Shown here piece by piece: positions 28,866-37,909 of a stretch of 64,000 nucleotides of DNA. The DNA comes from Abyssibacter profundi (GTDB taxonomy: Bacteria > Pseudomonadota > Gammaproteobacteria > Nevskiales > OUC007), in NCBI RefSeq assembly GCF_003151135.1, contig NZ_QEQK01000003.1, forward strand, positions 62,001 to 126,000. The letters run 5' to 3'. Both the position numbers and the translations under genes were made by a program. How positions within the stretch are numbered: the stretch's first letter is position 1; the number at the start of each line of letters is the position of its first letter. Under the pieces are notes generated by a model that ran no database searches, was not told where the DNA came from, and saw nothing but the letters and a program-made list of their open reading frames with translations.

Positions 28866-29435
28866 ATGGAGCAATATGCTGAGTTTAGGCTGCTGCCTGA
28901 TCCAGAATTTTCGGTTCACCACTTGATGAATGCCTTGTTCGCCAAGTTGCACCGTGCGCTCGTTGATCTGAACAACCCGCAGATCGGTGTGACATTTCCT
29001 GAGGCGGGCGCTAAGGCGAAGGGAATGGGCAGCATACTCAGGCTGCACGGCGCAGGCTCGGTGCTGCATCCGTTCCTACAGGAAAGTTGGTTTAGGAGTG
29101 TTCGAGATCATGTCGAAAGTTCGGGTGTGCAGCGTGTTCCGGATGATTGCAGTTACATGCAGGTACGCCGTGTGCAGCCTTTGGGGGGAAGCGACCTTCG
29201 CCGCCTTCGTCGTCGACTGATCACTCGGACCGGCTGCTCCGTGGAGGAAGCAGAGCAACGGATTCCGAATGTAGCAGCCGAGCGTCTTGCGCTGCCATTT
29301 CTCTCGTTAAGGAGTACAAGCACAGGACAGGTATACCGACTATTTATCCAACAGATGCCGGCTCCGGAAAGAGTGGATGGCGAATTCAACACCTTTGGCA
29401 TTAGCAAGACGGCAACTCTACCGCTGTTTGACTGA
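28866..29435 (+). CDS. csy4: Csy4 (Cas6f), crRNA-processing endoribonuclease
   Basis: 189 residues. The catalytic histidine is H29 in LFAKLHRALV, the same position as in the Pseudomonas aeruginosa enzyme, and the LRSTSTGQ motif carries the partner serine. The arginine-rich helix LRRLRRRLITR would enter the major groove of the repeat hairpin. It cuts after the G at the 3' foot of each stem, leaving the 8-nt handle CUCAGAAA and staying bound to the 3' stem-loop. It begins five bases after csy3. Confidence 0.96.
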   Translation: MEQYAEFRLLPDPEFSVHHLMNALFAKLHRALVDLNNPQIGVTFPEAGAKAKGMGSILRLHGAGSVLHPFLQESWFRSVRDHVESSGVQRVPDDCSYMQVRRVQPLGGSDLRRLRRRLITRTGCSVEEAEQRIPNVAAERLALPFLSLRSTSTGQVYRLFIQQMPAPERVDGEFNTFGISKTATLPLFD

Positions 29436-29468
29436 CCCTTTTTGTCGGGTCGATTTTTATTTCAATAA

Positions 29469-29481
29469 AATCAAAGGTTTA
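29469..29481 (+). promoter_or_regulatory. IHF-type site in the CRISPR leader
   Basis: AATCAAAGGTTTA fits the consensus WATCARNNNNTTR at every position. IHF bending of the leader is known to guide Cas1-Cas2 integration in type I-E and I-F systems. The site lies 82 bases before the first repeat. Confidence 0.65.
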
Positions 29482-29486
29482 AATGT

Positions 29487-29512
29487 GGCGTTCGGGATTG
29501 GTCCCGAGCGCC
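29487..29512 (+). terminator. Probable terminator of the cas operon, inside the leader
   Basis: GGCGTTCGGGA pairs with TCCCGAGCGCC across a TTGG loop, giving an 11-bp stem with one G-U pair, followed by TATTTTCTTTATT. This is the best intrinsic terminator in the window. It separates the csy transcript from the array, so the array needs its own promoter in the last 50 bases of the leader. Confidence 0.7.
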
Positions 29513-29562
29513 TATTTTCTTTATTGCTATTAGAATCATTGATCTATGTGAATTCTAGGCTA

Positions 29563-32231
29563 GTTCACTGCCGCGTAGGCAGCTCAGAAAAACGCCATCC
29601 GCCGCAGCGCCCAGGGCGAAGCGTTCACTGCCGCGTAGGCAGCTCAGAAATGACTGATCGTCAGGTACGGCTTGACCATCGCGTTCACTGCCGCGTAGGC
29701 AGCTCAGAAATTCTGGTCCTTTCACTCCTGGCTGCTTTTCTCGTTCACTGCCGCGTAGGCAGCTCAGAAATCGGAAGAAAACTCTACAACGAGGCATTGA
29801 AAGTTCACTGCCGCGTAGGCAGCTCAGAAAACGCTGCAGGCGGCATTCACCCACGGCTGGCACGTTCACTGCCGCGTAGGCAGCTCAGAAAATGGGGCCA
29901 TGCCGGCGCTGCGGGCCGTGTCTGTTCACTGCCGCGTAGGCAGCTCAGAAAATGATCAGCGCCGGCAAGTACAAGACCGAGGGGTTCACTGCCGCGTAGG
30001 CAGCTCAGAAAAAAGAGCAAGCAGGCCAACGAAGAAGCACCAGGTTCACTGCCGCGTAGGCAGCTCAGAAAACGCGTTCATCGCTGCCATCAGCGACAGT
30101 GCTGTTCACTGCCGCGTAGGCAGCTCAGAAAAGAACACGCTGAACGAGGTGATCCAGCCTGGCGTTCACTGCCGCGTAGGCAGCTCAGAAAACCTCGCCG
30201 CGCTGGTTGAGCCACACGACGGAGTTCACTGCCGCGTAGGCAGCTCAGAAATCTCGGTGAAGCGATTTCCAGTAGTCGATGAAGTTCACTGCCGCGTAGG
30301 CAGCTCAGAAAGTTGATGTAGATGGTGGCGTTGCCGTCGTCGTGTTCACTGCCGCGTAGGCAGCTCAGAAAATCGACGCAACGACGCAGCGGCGGCCCTG
30401 CTGGTTCACTGCCGCGTAGGCAGCTCAGAAAATCGACTCGAACGACAGCGACTGCGGGATACGGTTCACTGCCGCGTAGGCAGCTCAGAAAAGATCGCGG
30501 CTGCGCTCGACAATGAGAATCAGGTTCACTGCCGCGTAGGCAGCTCAGAAAAGACCGACAAGAAGAGCACCGATTGGTGCGACGTTCACTGCCGCGTAGG
30601 CAGCTCAGAAAAGCGTCCACCCACTAATCTTCTCCACCACTTGGTTCACTGCCGCGTAGGCAGCTCAGAAATGCTCGCCTGCAGCACGTAGCTCGCTGGC
30701 CTCGTTCACTGCCGCGTAGGCAGGTCAGAAAGTGACGTGTGGCGATGTACGTGCGGCTGTAGCGTTCACTGCCGCGTAGGCAGCTCAGAAAAGGCGCTGC
30801 ACCGGACCCGTCAACCCGCCGCTGTTCACTGCCGCGTAGGCAGCTCAGAAAACCGCAGTTGCCGATCAGGCCGTCCCACTTGTGTTCACTGCCGCGTAGG
30901 CAGCTCAGAAAACAAAGGCGGCCAATGCGCCAACGGCCAGAATGTTCACTGCCGCGTAGGCAGCTCAGAAAATTTGCATTTGGCGTCGGCTTTCGGACCC
31001 TGGGTTCACTGCCGCGTAGGCAGCTCAGAAACTGCCGCGCTGCGGCCTCACGCACGGTACCGCGTTCACTGCCGCGTAGGCAGCTCAGAAAAGTGCCGAG
31101 CCCGTGAGGTGGCCGGGGATGATGTTCACTGCCGCGTAGGCAGCTCAGAAACACCACCGGCAGGGTGTCGGTCACCAACTGCCGTTCACTGCCGCGTAGG
31201 CAGCTCAGAAATACGACATCATCGACAGCGGGGGTGGGGTGCCGTTCACTGCCGCGTAGGCAGCTCAGAAAAGGAATCGTAGTTGCACACGCCGGCAATG
31301 TTGGTTCACTGCCGCGTAGGCAGCTCAGAAAAGCCACACGAACACCTCGCTGATCTTGCGCAAGTTCACTGCCGCGTAGGCAGCTCAGAAATCCCGATCG
31401 TGCGGCATCTCCAGGCGGCACCAGTTCACTGCCGCGTAGGCAGCTCAGAAATATCAGGTGGGCTGGCCGAATCGTGAATCCGTGTTCACTGCCGCGTAGG
31501 CAGCTCAGAAAATGCGGATGCCGGAGCCGTCCTCGTCCATCCAGTTCACTGCCGCGTAGGCAGCTCAGAAATTGCGCCGGATGATCCAGGAGGCACGTAA
31601 CGTGTTCACTGCCGCGTAGGCAGCTCAGAAATGAGCATGTGCGGCGTCCAGCCCTTCGTATCGGTTCACTGCCGCGTAGGCAGCTCAGAAAAGCCACGGA
31701 GCCGCCACCCGACCAGTGTGTCAGTTCACTGCCGCGTAGGCAGCTCAGAAATCGTCCTGATTCGCTCCCGCCCGCTGGGGACCGTTCACTGCCGCGTAGG
31801 CAGCTCAGAAAACTTCCTCGCAGCCGATGCCAGCCTCCAGTTGGTTCACTGCCGCGTAGGCAGCTCAGAAATGTGCCGCCGTCTCCGCCGTCGCCGCCAT
31901 CTCGTTCACTGCCGCGTAGGCAGCTCAGAAAAAGGAATGCGAGCAGGGCCATCAGGCCTGTGAGTTCACTGCCGCGTAGGCAGCTCAGAAAGGATGAGGA
32001 CTTCACCGCTATCCAGCGTTACCGTTCACTGCCGCGTAGGCAGCTCAGAAAATAGCTCGCGTGGAAAGGTGGCGGAACTCTTCGTTCACTGCCGCGTAGG
32101 CAGCTCAGAAAGACCCGCACAAGGGCCGGCAGATGACGGAAAAGTTCACTGCCGCGTAGGCAGCTCAGAAATATATCGCCGCGACGACAAGGGCGCGGTC
32201 GTCGTTCACTGCCGCGTAGGCAGCTCAGAAA
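29563..32231 (+). CRISPR. Type I-F CRISPR array, 45 repeats and 44 spacers
   Basis: The 28-bp repeat begins GTTCACTG, holds the stem CTGCC/GGCAG around GCGTA, and ends CTCAGAAA, the I-F class. I count repeats starting at 29563, 29623, 29683, 29743, 29803, 29864 and then every 60 bases to 32204. Spacers are 32 nt except spacer 5 (29831-29863), which is 33 nt. All repeats are identical except number 20 (30704-30731), where the base after the stem is G instead of C. The leader-distal repeat is intact. No two spacers look alike, and I saw none matching elsewhere in the window by eye. Confidence 0.98.
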
Positions 32232-32402
32232 ATATACCGAGATCGAGCAGCCCAGCAGCGGAGGTTAACGCAATGAGGGACAGACCCCGGCTACGTGCGA
32301 GTTTCCGGAGCTGAAACGCTCCAGCTTCATTTTAGCTACTAGGCGTGCGAGCGCAGGGCGATTCCTCGGTCGCGCTTCCGGCGCAAGATTCCCGCCGTCC
32401 CC
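32232..32402. other. Array trailer region without genes
   Basis: The 171 bases after the last repeat contain no convincing gene. Exactly 32 bases after the last repeat, at 32264, GTTAAC appears where a 46th repeat would begin, but only about 10 of 28 positions match. A short hairpin GGAGC/GCTCC (32307-32322) followed by AGCTTCATTTT could end the array transcript. Confidence 0.4.
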
Positions 32403-33434
32403 TTAAGGGCAGGGGTTCGGCTGCGATGCGTGTATCGCTTCGATTTGCTCGCGCACGGCTGGGGGGAGTTTGAGGTCGGCGCTGGCGATGTTGCTGCGCA
32501 GTTGGTCCATGGTGGTGGCGCCGATGATGTTGCTGGTGAGAAACGGGCGGCTGTTGACCCAGGCCAGGGCCATTTGTGCGGGGTCCAGGCCGTGTTCGCG
32601 TGCCAGGTGTACGTAGCGGCCGATGCTGCGTTCGGCGATGTCGCCGGTGTAGCGCTTGAAGCGTTCGTAGAGTGTCAGGCGTGCACGGGCGGGTTGGGCA
32701 TTGTCGAGGTACTTGCCGCTGAGCGTGCCGAAGGCCAGCGGGGAGTAGGCCAGCAGGCCCACGGCTTCGCGTTCTGCGAATTCGGCCAGGCCGATCTCGA
32801 AGGTCCGGTTGAGCAGGTTGAAGGGGTTCTGGATGGACGCAACGCGGGGCAGCCCCTGGGTATTGGCCAGTCGCAGGTATTCGGCGACACCCCAGGGTGT
32901 TTCGTTGGAAATGCCGATATGGCGGATCTTGCCAGCCTGGCGAGCGCGGTCTAGCGCGGTCAGTGTTTCTTCTATCGGCACGCCCAGGTGCGCGCTGCCG
33001 GTGTAGCCCAGCTTGCCGAAGTAGTTGGTCTGTCGCTCTGGCCAGTGCACCTGGTACAGGTCGATGTAGTCGGTTTGCAGGCGTTGCAGGCTGGTGTCGA
33101 TGGCGGCGGTGACCTGCTCGGTGCTGAGCCGTGGCCCGCTGCGGATCCAGTCCATTTGTCCGGGGCCGGTGACCTTGGTGGCCAGGATGACGTCGTCTCG
33201 CCGCCCACGTCCGGCCAGCCAGCTGCCGATGTACTGCTCGGTCCGGCCCTGGGTCTCGGCCCGGGGTGGCACGGGGTACATTTCGGCCGCATCGATGAAG
33301 TTCACGCCCTGATCCACCGCATAGTCCAGCTGCGCGTGGGCCTCGGCTTCGGTGTTCTGTTCGCCAAACGTCATGGTGCCCAGGCAGATGACGCTGACAT
33401 CAAGGCCGGTGCGGCCCAGCGGGCGGTATTCCAT
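32403..33434 (-). CDS. tas: Aldo/keto reductase, Tas type
   Basis: 343 residues. VICLGTMTFGEQNTEAEAHA, DAAEMYPVPPRAETQGRTE, LQTDYIDLYQVHWPERQTNY and IGATTMDQLRSNI closely follow E. coli Tas, an NADPH-dependent TIM-barrel reductase. The catalytic tyrosine (AEMYP) and the HW pair are present. The physiological substrate is not known. It is last in a run of minus-strand genes starting at thiS, 3 bases after the PrkB-type gene. Confidence 0.9.
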   Translation of the reverse strand: MEYRPLGRTGLDVSVICLGTMTFGEQNTEAEAHAQLDYAVDQGVNFIDAAEMYPVPPRAETQGRTEQYIGSWLAGRGRRDDVILATKVTGPGQMDWIRSGPRLSTEQVTAAIDTSLQRLQTDYIDLYQVHWPERQTNYFGKLGYTGSAHLGVPIEETLTALDRARQAGKIRHIGISNETPWGVAEYLRLANTQGLPRVASIQNPFNLLNRTFEIGLAEFAEREAVGLLAYSPLAFGTLSGKYLDNAQPARARLTLYERFKRYTGDIAERSIGRYVHLAREHGLDPAQMALAWVNSRPFLTSNIIGATTMDQLRSNIASADLKLPPAVREQIEAIHASQPNPCP

Positions 33435-33437
33435 GGA

Positions 33438-34331
33438 TCAGGCTCCTTGCGGATTCAGGTGTTGGGCGCGCAGGTTCATCAGGCGTTGCACCATGGGCTC
33501 GAGCACTCGCTCCATGGCGGTTTGCATCTGCGTGCCGGGCACGACCAGGGTGTTCTCGCGGGACATGAAGGCTCCGGGAATGGAGTTGACCAGGTGGTCG
33601 ATGTCCAGCGGCGCGCGGTAGACGCGCGCGAAATGCACGACCACAAAGCTTTCGGTGTTGGTGGGAACCTGGATCGTGTGGAAGGGGTTGGACGTGTCGA
33701 CCAGGGGCACGCGCTGGAAATTGACATCCGTGCGCGAGAACTGCGGAACCACGTAATTCACATAGTCGGGCATGCGTCGCAGGATGGTCTTGGCCACATC
33801 CTCGGGTTTGTACCCGCGCTCACGGGTGTCGCGGTCGATCTTCTGGATCCATTCCAGATTGATGGTTGGCGTCATGCCAATAAGCAGGTCAACGTGCTGG
33901 GCGACATTGACGCGTGGCGTAATGACGCCGCCGTGCAGGCCCTCGTAGAACAGCACGTCGGTGTCGGCGGGCAGCTGCTCCCAATCGGTGAAGGTGCCCG
34001 GGTCTTGCCCCAGGGCGGCCGCTTCCTCGTCGCTGTGCAGGTAGCGACGGCGCATGCCCGAGCCGTCTTCGGCGTATTGCTGGAACAAGGCCTCCAGCTT
34101 GTCGAAATGGTTGGCGGCCGGCCCGAAGTGGCTGAAGTTCTCACCACGAATCCGGGCCCGCTGTATGGCCGCCTGCATTTGCACGCGGTCGAACGCATGA
34201 AACGCATCGCCTTCGATTTGTGCGGCGCGAATGCCCAGGCGCTCGAAAATCTGGGCGAAGGCCCGCCCGGCCGTACTGGTGCCGGCGCCGGACGAGCCGG
34301 TGACCGCGATGATGGGATGTCGTTCAGACAC
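33438..34331 (-). CDS. Phosphoribulokinase-family protein, PrkB type
   Basis: 297 residues. A P-loop near the N-terminus (IIAVTGSSGAGTST), IEGDAFHAFDRVQM, DVLFYEGLHGG and NYVVPQFSRTDVNFQRVP match phosphoribulokinase and especially the PrkB proteins of non-autotrophs such as E. coli. True PRK makes ribulose-1,5-bisphosphate for RuBisCO; no RuBisCO gene is visible here and the PrkB branch has no settled role. A GTG at 34331 is chosen as start because it gives the family's SERHPIIAV opening; it overlaps the trmB end by 8 bases. TTG at 34352 is an alternative. Confidence 0.82.
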   Translation of the reverse strand: MSERHPIIAVTGSSGAGTSTAGRAFAQIFERLGIRAAQIEGDAFHAFDRVQMQAAIQRARIRGENFSHFGPAANHFDKLEALFQQYAEDGSGMRRRYLHSDEEAAALGQDPGTFTDWEQLPADTDVLFYEGLHGGVITPRVNVAQHVDLLIGMTPTINLEWIQKIDRDTRERGYKPEDVAKTILRRMPDYVNYVVPQFSRTDVNFQRVPLVDTSNPFHTIQVPTNTESFVVVHFARVYRAPLDIDHLVNSIPGAFMSRENTLVVPGTQMQTAMERVLEPMVQRLMNLRAQHLNPQGA

Positions 34332-35037
34332 GCCGATAGTCGAAGTCGGCAATCGTGTGGCCCAGGCGCAGCCCGCGACGCTCGAACTTGGTCTCGATGC
34401 GGTCGCCGGCCTCCGGCATCTGTCCGCCGGGCCCGTGGGCGTTGACGAAGGCCGGGTGCGCGTCGCAGACCTCGGCCATGTGCTCGGCGTAGTCGGCCCA
34501 GTCGGTGGCCAGCCGCAGCTGCGCCCCCTGCGCCATCCGCTGGGCCAGCATGTCCAGGAACGCCGGCTGGATCAGACGGCGTTTGTGATGCCGCGCCTTG
34601 TGCCAGGGGTCGGGGAACAGCACGAAGGCCTGGTCGATCCAGGGCTCGGCTGCCGAGCCGGCCAGTGTTTCGGCCGCGTCCTCGCTGCAAACCCGCAGGT
34701 TGGTGACGCCGGCCTTGTCGGCTCGGTCCAGCAACCGGCCGACACCCGGTCGGTGGACTTCAAAGCCGATGTAGTTGCGCTCGGGGTGCGCCTGGCAGGC
34801 CGCGAGCAGGTTGTCGCCGTCGCCAAAGCCGATTTCGATGGTGATGGGGGCCACGCGCTCGAACAGCGAGGTCGGTTGCGCGAACGCGGCGACCGCTGCG
34901 CCGTACCGCGGCAGCAACGCGTCCAGGGCCCGCGACTGAGCCGGGGTGAGCCGGCCTTCGCGGCGCACAAAACTGCGAATCCGCCGGTGGTGTGCCGGCG
35001 GATGTTCGGTGGTCGAGGCGTCGGTTGGCGTGCTCAT
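34324..35037 (-). CDS. trmB: tRNA (guanine-N7-)-methyltransferase
   Basis: 237 residues. [20 protein letters not shown] leads the protein, the SAM motif is [12 protein letters not shown], and [20 protein letters not shown] with the final [15 protein letters not shown] are TrmB signatures. It methylates G46 in the tRNA variable loop. Its start overlaps the thiG stop by four bases; thiS-thiG-trmB is a conserved order in gammaproteobacteria. Confidence 0.96.
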   Translation of the reverse strand: MSTPTDASTTEHPPAHHRRIRSFVRREGRLTPAQSRALDALLPRYGAAVAAFAQPTSLFERVAPITIEIGFGDGDNLLAACQAHPERNYIGFEVHRPGVGRLLDRADKAGVTNLRVCSEDAAETLAGSAAEPWIDQAFVLFPDPWHKARHHKRRLIQPAFLDMLAQRMAQGAQLRLATDWADYAEHMAEVCDAHPAFVNAHGPGGQMPEAGDRIETKFERRGLRLGHTIADFDYRRV

Positions 35038-35837
35038 TCGATCATGTCGGTCAGCGGTGATGAGGCACTGGCGTAGCGCCGGCGGGGCATGCGCCCGGCT
35101 CGATAGGCCAGCCGGCCGGCCTCGATGCCCAGGCGCATGGCGCGCGCCATCATCACCGGGTCTTTGGCTTCGGCAATGGCCGTGTTCATCAGCACGCCGT
35201 CACAGCCCAGCTCCATGGCGATCGATGCATCCGACGCCGTGCCCACGCCGGCATCCACCAGGATCGGGACCGATGCGTTTTCGATGATGCTCAGCAGGTT
35301 GTAGCGGTTCTGAATGCCCAGGCCCGAACCGATAGGCGCAGCCAGCGGCATGACGGCGACACAGCCCATGTCTTCCAGGCGCTTGGCGACGATGGGGTCG
35401 TCCGAGGTGTAGACCATTACATCGAAACCGTCATCGATGAGCGTCTTGGCGGCTTCCAGCGTGGCGGGCACATCCGGAAATAGCGTCTTGGGATCACCGA
35501 GCACTTCCAGTTTGACCAGCTTGTGGCCATCGAGCAGTTCACGGGCCAGCTGGCAGGTGCGCACGGCATCCTCGGCGGTGTAGCAACCGGCCGTATTGGG
35601 CAGCAGCGTGAATTCGCTGGGCGGGATCACATCCAGCAGATTGGGCTCGTCGGCAGATTGCCCGATGTTGGTGCGGCGAATCGCAACGGTCACGATCTCC
35701 GCGCCCGACGCCCGAATCGCCTCGCCGGTTTGTTCCATCGAGGCGTACTTGCCCGTGCCTACCAGCAGGCGGGATTGGTAGCTGCGATGCGCGATGGTCA
35801 GGGTGTCAGCGCTGCTGTCGTCGGTTCCGAATGCCAT
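35034..35837 (-). CDS. thiG: Thiazole synthase
   Basis: 267 residues, a TIM barrel with [20 protein letters not shown], the Schiff-base lysine in [30 protein letters not shown] and [20 protein letters not shown]. It makes the thiazole phosphate of thiamine from deoxyxylulose phosphate, dehydroglycine and ThiS-thiocarboxylate. thiS lies 70 bases upstream. Confidence 0.97.
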   Translation of the reverse strand: MAFGTDDSSADTLTIAHRSYQSRLLVGTGKYASMEQTGEAIRASGAEIVTVAIRRTNIGQSADEPNLLDVIPPSEFTLLPNTAGCYTAEDAVRTCQLARELLDGHKLVKLEVLGDPKTLFPDVPATLEAAKTLIDDGFDVMVYTSDDPIVAKRLEDMGCVAVMPLAAPIGSGLGIQNRYNLLSIIENASVPILVDAGVGTASDASIAMELGCDGVLMNTAIAEAKDPVMMARAMRLGIEAGRLAYRAGRMPRRRYASASSPLTDMIE

Positions 35838-35907
35838 GCGATTGTCGTCAGGTTGGGGAGGGGTACTCTGTCAGAACCGCCAGGTTCTGTGCAGACGGTG
35901 TGTCGGT

Positions 35908-36108
35908 TCAGCCGCCGCCGATGGCTTGCACGATTTCCACCCGGTCGCCGGGGGTCAGTGCATGCGAGGCGTGGGCGCTGCGCGTCACGATCGCGCCGTT
36001 GACCTCGATCGCCAGGCGCTGGCCTTGCAGGCCCAACCGTTCGATCAGCGCGGTCAGGGTGCAATCCGCCGGTGCGTCGTAGGGCTGTCCGTTCACGTGG
36101 ATGTTCAT
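35908..36108 (-). CDS. thiS: ThiS sulfur carrier
   Basis: 66 residues, ubiquitin-like: MNIHVNGQPYDAPADCTLTA, AIEVNGAIVTRSAH and the terminal VEIVQAIGGG whose last glycine is thiocarboxylated. It supplies sulfur to ThiG. It is the first gene of the thiS-thiG-trmB-prkB-tas run. I see no TPP riboswitch in the short upstream space. Confidence 0.93.
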   Translation of the reverse strand: MNIHVNGQPYDAPADCTLTALIERLGLQGQRLAIEVNGAIVTRSAHASHALTPGDRVEIVQAIGGG

Positions 36109-36179
36109 GTCGCGGATTCTACCAATCCGGCGGCGAAACCCACGAGCCGGCCAGGTTGGATGCCGCGATGCGCCATAGA

Positions 36180-36204
36180 AAAGGCCCGGCAGAGCCGGGC
36201 CTTT
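36180..36204 (-). terminator. Terminator of the sigma factor/PDZ operon
   Basis: AAAGGCCCGGC and GCCGGGCCTTT form an 11-bp perfect stem with a three-base loop. On the minus strand the stem is followed by a run of T (the AAAA at 36179-36182 read in reverse), placed 30 bases after the PDZ gene stop. Confidence 0.8.
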
Positions 36205-36233
36205 GGGGCTGGAGCCAGCCGTCGGGCCGGTGG

Positions 36234-37394
36234 CTAGTCCGGCTGCGACGCGTAGGACTCGACATGAATCCGGTCGAGCAAGGCGTCCGGCCGCGCCGAG
36301 GCCAACTGGCGACTGGCGCCCCGGCGGGTCACCGCCAGCTTGAGTCGTTCGCCCCGTGGGGTTTGCCGGAATGCGTCGATCACATCATGCGGTCGTTGGA
36401 CGGCCTGCCCGTTAACCGACCGGATCACGTCGCCGGCTTCCAGGCCCAGCAGGCTGCCCTGGTCTGCGGCCACCACCAGCACGCCGGTCGGCGTGCCGAA
36501 ATAGCTGCCCAGGTCTTTGTTGAGCTGCGCCAGGGTCAGCGCACCACCCAGCGTGGCCACCTCGGCATTGGGTGCAACCGGTGGGCTCGGCGGAGCCGGG
36601 GGGTCGATACGAATCACCCGGCGGCCCTCGCCGAGGTCTTGCAGGTCCATGGTCAGGCCGGCGCAATGACTGTCGGCGTCGCCCGCGAACACGTGCACAC
36701 CCGGTGCTGGGGGCGCAGGCGGGGCAGCCGCGATCTTGGCGCTGGGCCAGGACATGTCGTCGGTCTTGACGCGAATCTGCTTGCGTTGACCCCCTCTGAT
36801 CACGGTGAGATCAACCTCATCGCCTGGCGTGAGTCCTTCCATGAATCCAGACAGGGCCTTCAGCGCTTTTTTCCCCTCAAAGGCCTCGCCGTTGGCGGCC
36901 ACGATGATGTCGCCCGCATGCAGACCGGCTTTCTCGGCCGGGCCACCGGGCGTCACACCGTTGATGTGCACGCCCGAGTGATCATCCGCCGGGCGGACCG
37001 TCACGCCCAGCATGGCGCGCTTACGACCACCGAGCAGGCGGTAGGCGAAGGCCCGTGGCGCATTGGCTTCGTGCTTGAGAGACAGCTCGGCCAGGCGCTC
37101 AGCGGCCAGCTGTAACTCTTTCTCGGCGTGCTCCAGAGCACGTTCGGCCATCTTGATTTCGCGCTCCACCGATTCGCTACGGCGGCTCTGGATCTCGGCT
37201 TTGCGTTCGGCCAGCTCGGCCTGACGCTCGGCCAGTTCAGCGCGGGCCTCGGCGAAGTCATGGGCGCGGTCACCGGCGAGTGCGGGTTGGGCCAGCAGCA
37301 ATGCCGAGGCCGTTAGCAACATCCAGCCTAGCGGCTGTAAATCGGTGCGCAGGCGGGGCAAGGCCCGGGCGACGGAGTGGGTGAGTGATTTCAT
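36234..37394 (-). CDS. Exported protein with coiled coil and two PDZ domains
   Basis: 386 residues. A signal peptide (GWMLLTASALLLAQPALAG) is followed by a heptad-rich coiled coil of Glu/Ala/Arg (about 45-110), a first PDZ domain (MLGVTVRPADDHSGVHINGV, GGPAEKAGLHAGDIIVAANG), a proline-rich linker and a second PDZ (GVLVVAADQGSLLGLEAGDV). No protease domain is present, so it is not DegP-like; it is probably a periplasmic scaffold or sensor. It overlaps the anti-sigma-like gene by four bases and closes the sigma operon. Confidence 0.8.
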   Translation of the reverse strand: MKSLTHSVARALPRLRTDLQPLGWMLLTASALLLAQPALAGDRAHDFAEARAELAERQAELAERKAEIQSRRSESVEREIKMAERALEHAEKELQLAAERLAELSLKHEANAPRAFAYRLLGGRKRAMLGVTVRPADDHSGVHINGVTPGGPAEKAGLHAGDIIVAANGEAFEGKKALKALSGFMEGLTPGDEVDLTVIRGGQRKQIRVKTDDMSWPSAKIAAAPPAPPAPGVHVFAGDADSHCAGLTMDLQDLGEGRRVIRIDPPAPPSPPVAPNAEVATLGGALTLAQLNKDLGSYFGTPTGVLVVAADQGSLLGLEAGDVIRSVNGQAVQRPHDVIDAFRQTPRGERLKLAVTRRGASRQLASARPDALLDRIHVESYASQPD

Positions 37395-37909
37395 AGGGGG
37401 ACCTCATACGAAGCGGTCCGAAGGCCGCGATCCTGCTGGGGGCTGGCCACCAGGGCGGACATCAGTTGGACACGGTTGCGCCACAGCGCGAGTTCTTCCG
37501 GCGAGCCCGGGGCCGCCGCATTGAGTTGGACATCGATCATGGCGAGCCCCTTTTCCAGGCGCTGGATGCGCGTGGAGTCAGGGGTCTGTCCCATGGCGAC
37601 CTTGCGTTGCCGCCACTGCTGTTCCAGGGCCTGGGACTGGGCGATCAACGTCGGTAGCGGGTTCGGGGAGGCAGCCACCGCGGTGGTCTCAGGCGCCGAG
37701 GTGCGCAGCGTCGGAATGGCATCGGGCTCGCCCCATAGGGCGGCCACCAGCACGGCCACGCCGGCGACAGTGGCGGCCATGGCCAGCGCAGGTGTCGACC
37801 GGCGTCGACGTTGACGTTGTTGCAGGCGTTCCCATCCATCCGATGGGGGCGAGCAGGCCGGCAAGGCCTGCAGCCGCGAGGTCAGCTCGCGCTCAAAGGC
37901 TTCAGACAT
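37391..37909 (-). CDS. Putative membrane-bound anti-sigma factor
   Basis: 172 residues. An N-terminal cytoplasmic part with SEAFERELTSRLQALP and SDGWERLQQRQRRRR, one transmembrane segment (ALAMAATVAGVAVLVAALWG, about residues 41-60) and a periplasmic helical part. No zinc-binding HxxxCxxC is seen. The anti-sigma call rests mainly on position: it overlaps the sigma gene by 28 bases and the PDZ gene by 4. Confidence 0.6.
   Translation of the reverse strand: MSEAFERELTSRLQALPACSPPSDGWERLQQRQRRRRSTPALAMAATVAGVAVLVAALWGEPDAIPTLRTSAPETTAVAASPNPLPTLIAQSQALEQQWRQRKVAMGQTPDSTRIQRLEKGLAMIDVQLNAAAPGSPEELALWRNRVQLMSALVASPQQDRGLRTASYEVPL

Larger units (their letters stand above)
29436..29562 (+). promoter_or_regulatory. 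CRISPR leader
   Basis: This 127-base segment between csy4 and the first repeat is far more AT-rich than the rest of the window. It contains an IHF-type site and a terminator hairpin (listed separately). Downstream of the hairpin, TAGAAT at 29531-29536 is a near-consensus -10, although its -35 is poor. Orientation follows from the repeat: transcription rightward gives the known I-F handle ending GAAA. Confidence 0.8.

Noticed and set aside
29924-29984. Spacer 7 (starting ATGATCAGCGCC) as the start of a phage gene
   Set aside because: It can be translated as MISAGKYKTE, which looks phage-like, but ten residues are too few to support a target without a database search.
30624-32006. Long minus-strand frame with a repeating FLSCLRGSE peptide, and matching plus-strand frames with HCRVGSSE or SLPRRQLRK repeats
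   Set aside because: These are translations of the 60-bp CRISPR repeat-spacer unit, whose length is a multiple of three; no ribosome site and no independent evidence of coding.
32988-34445. 485-codon plus-strand frame
   Set aside because: Antisense to tas and the PrkB-type kinase gene, both of which have clear family motifs.
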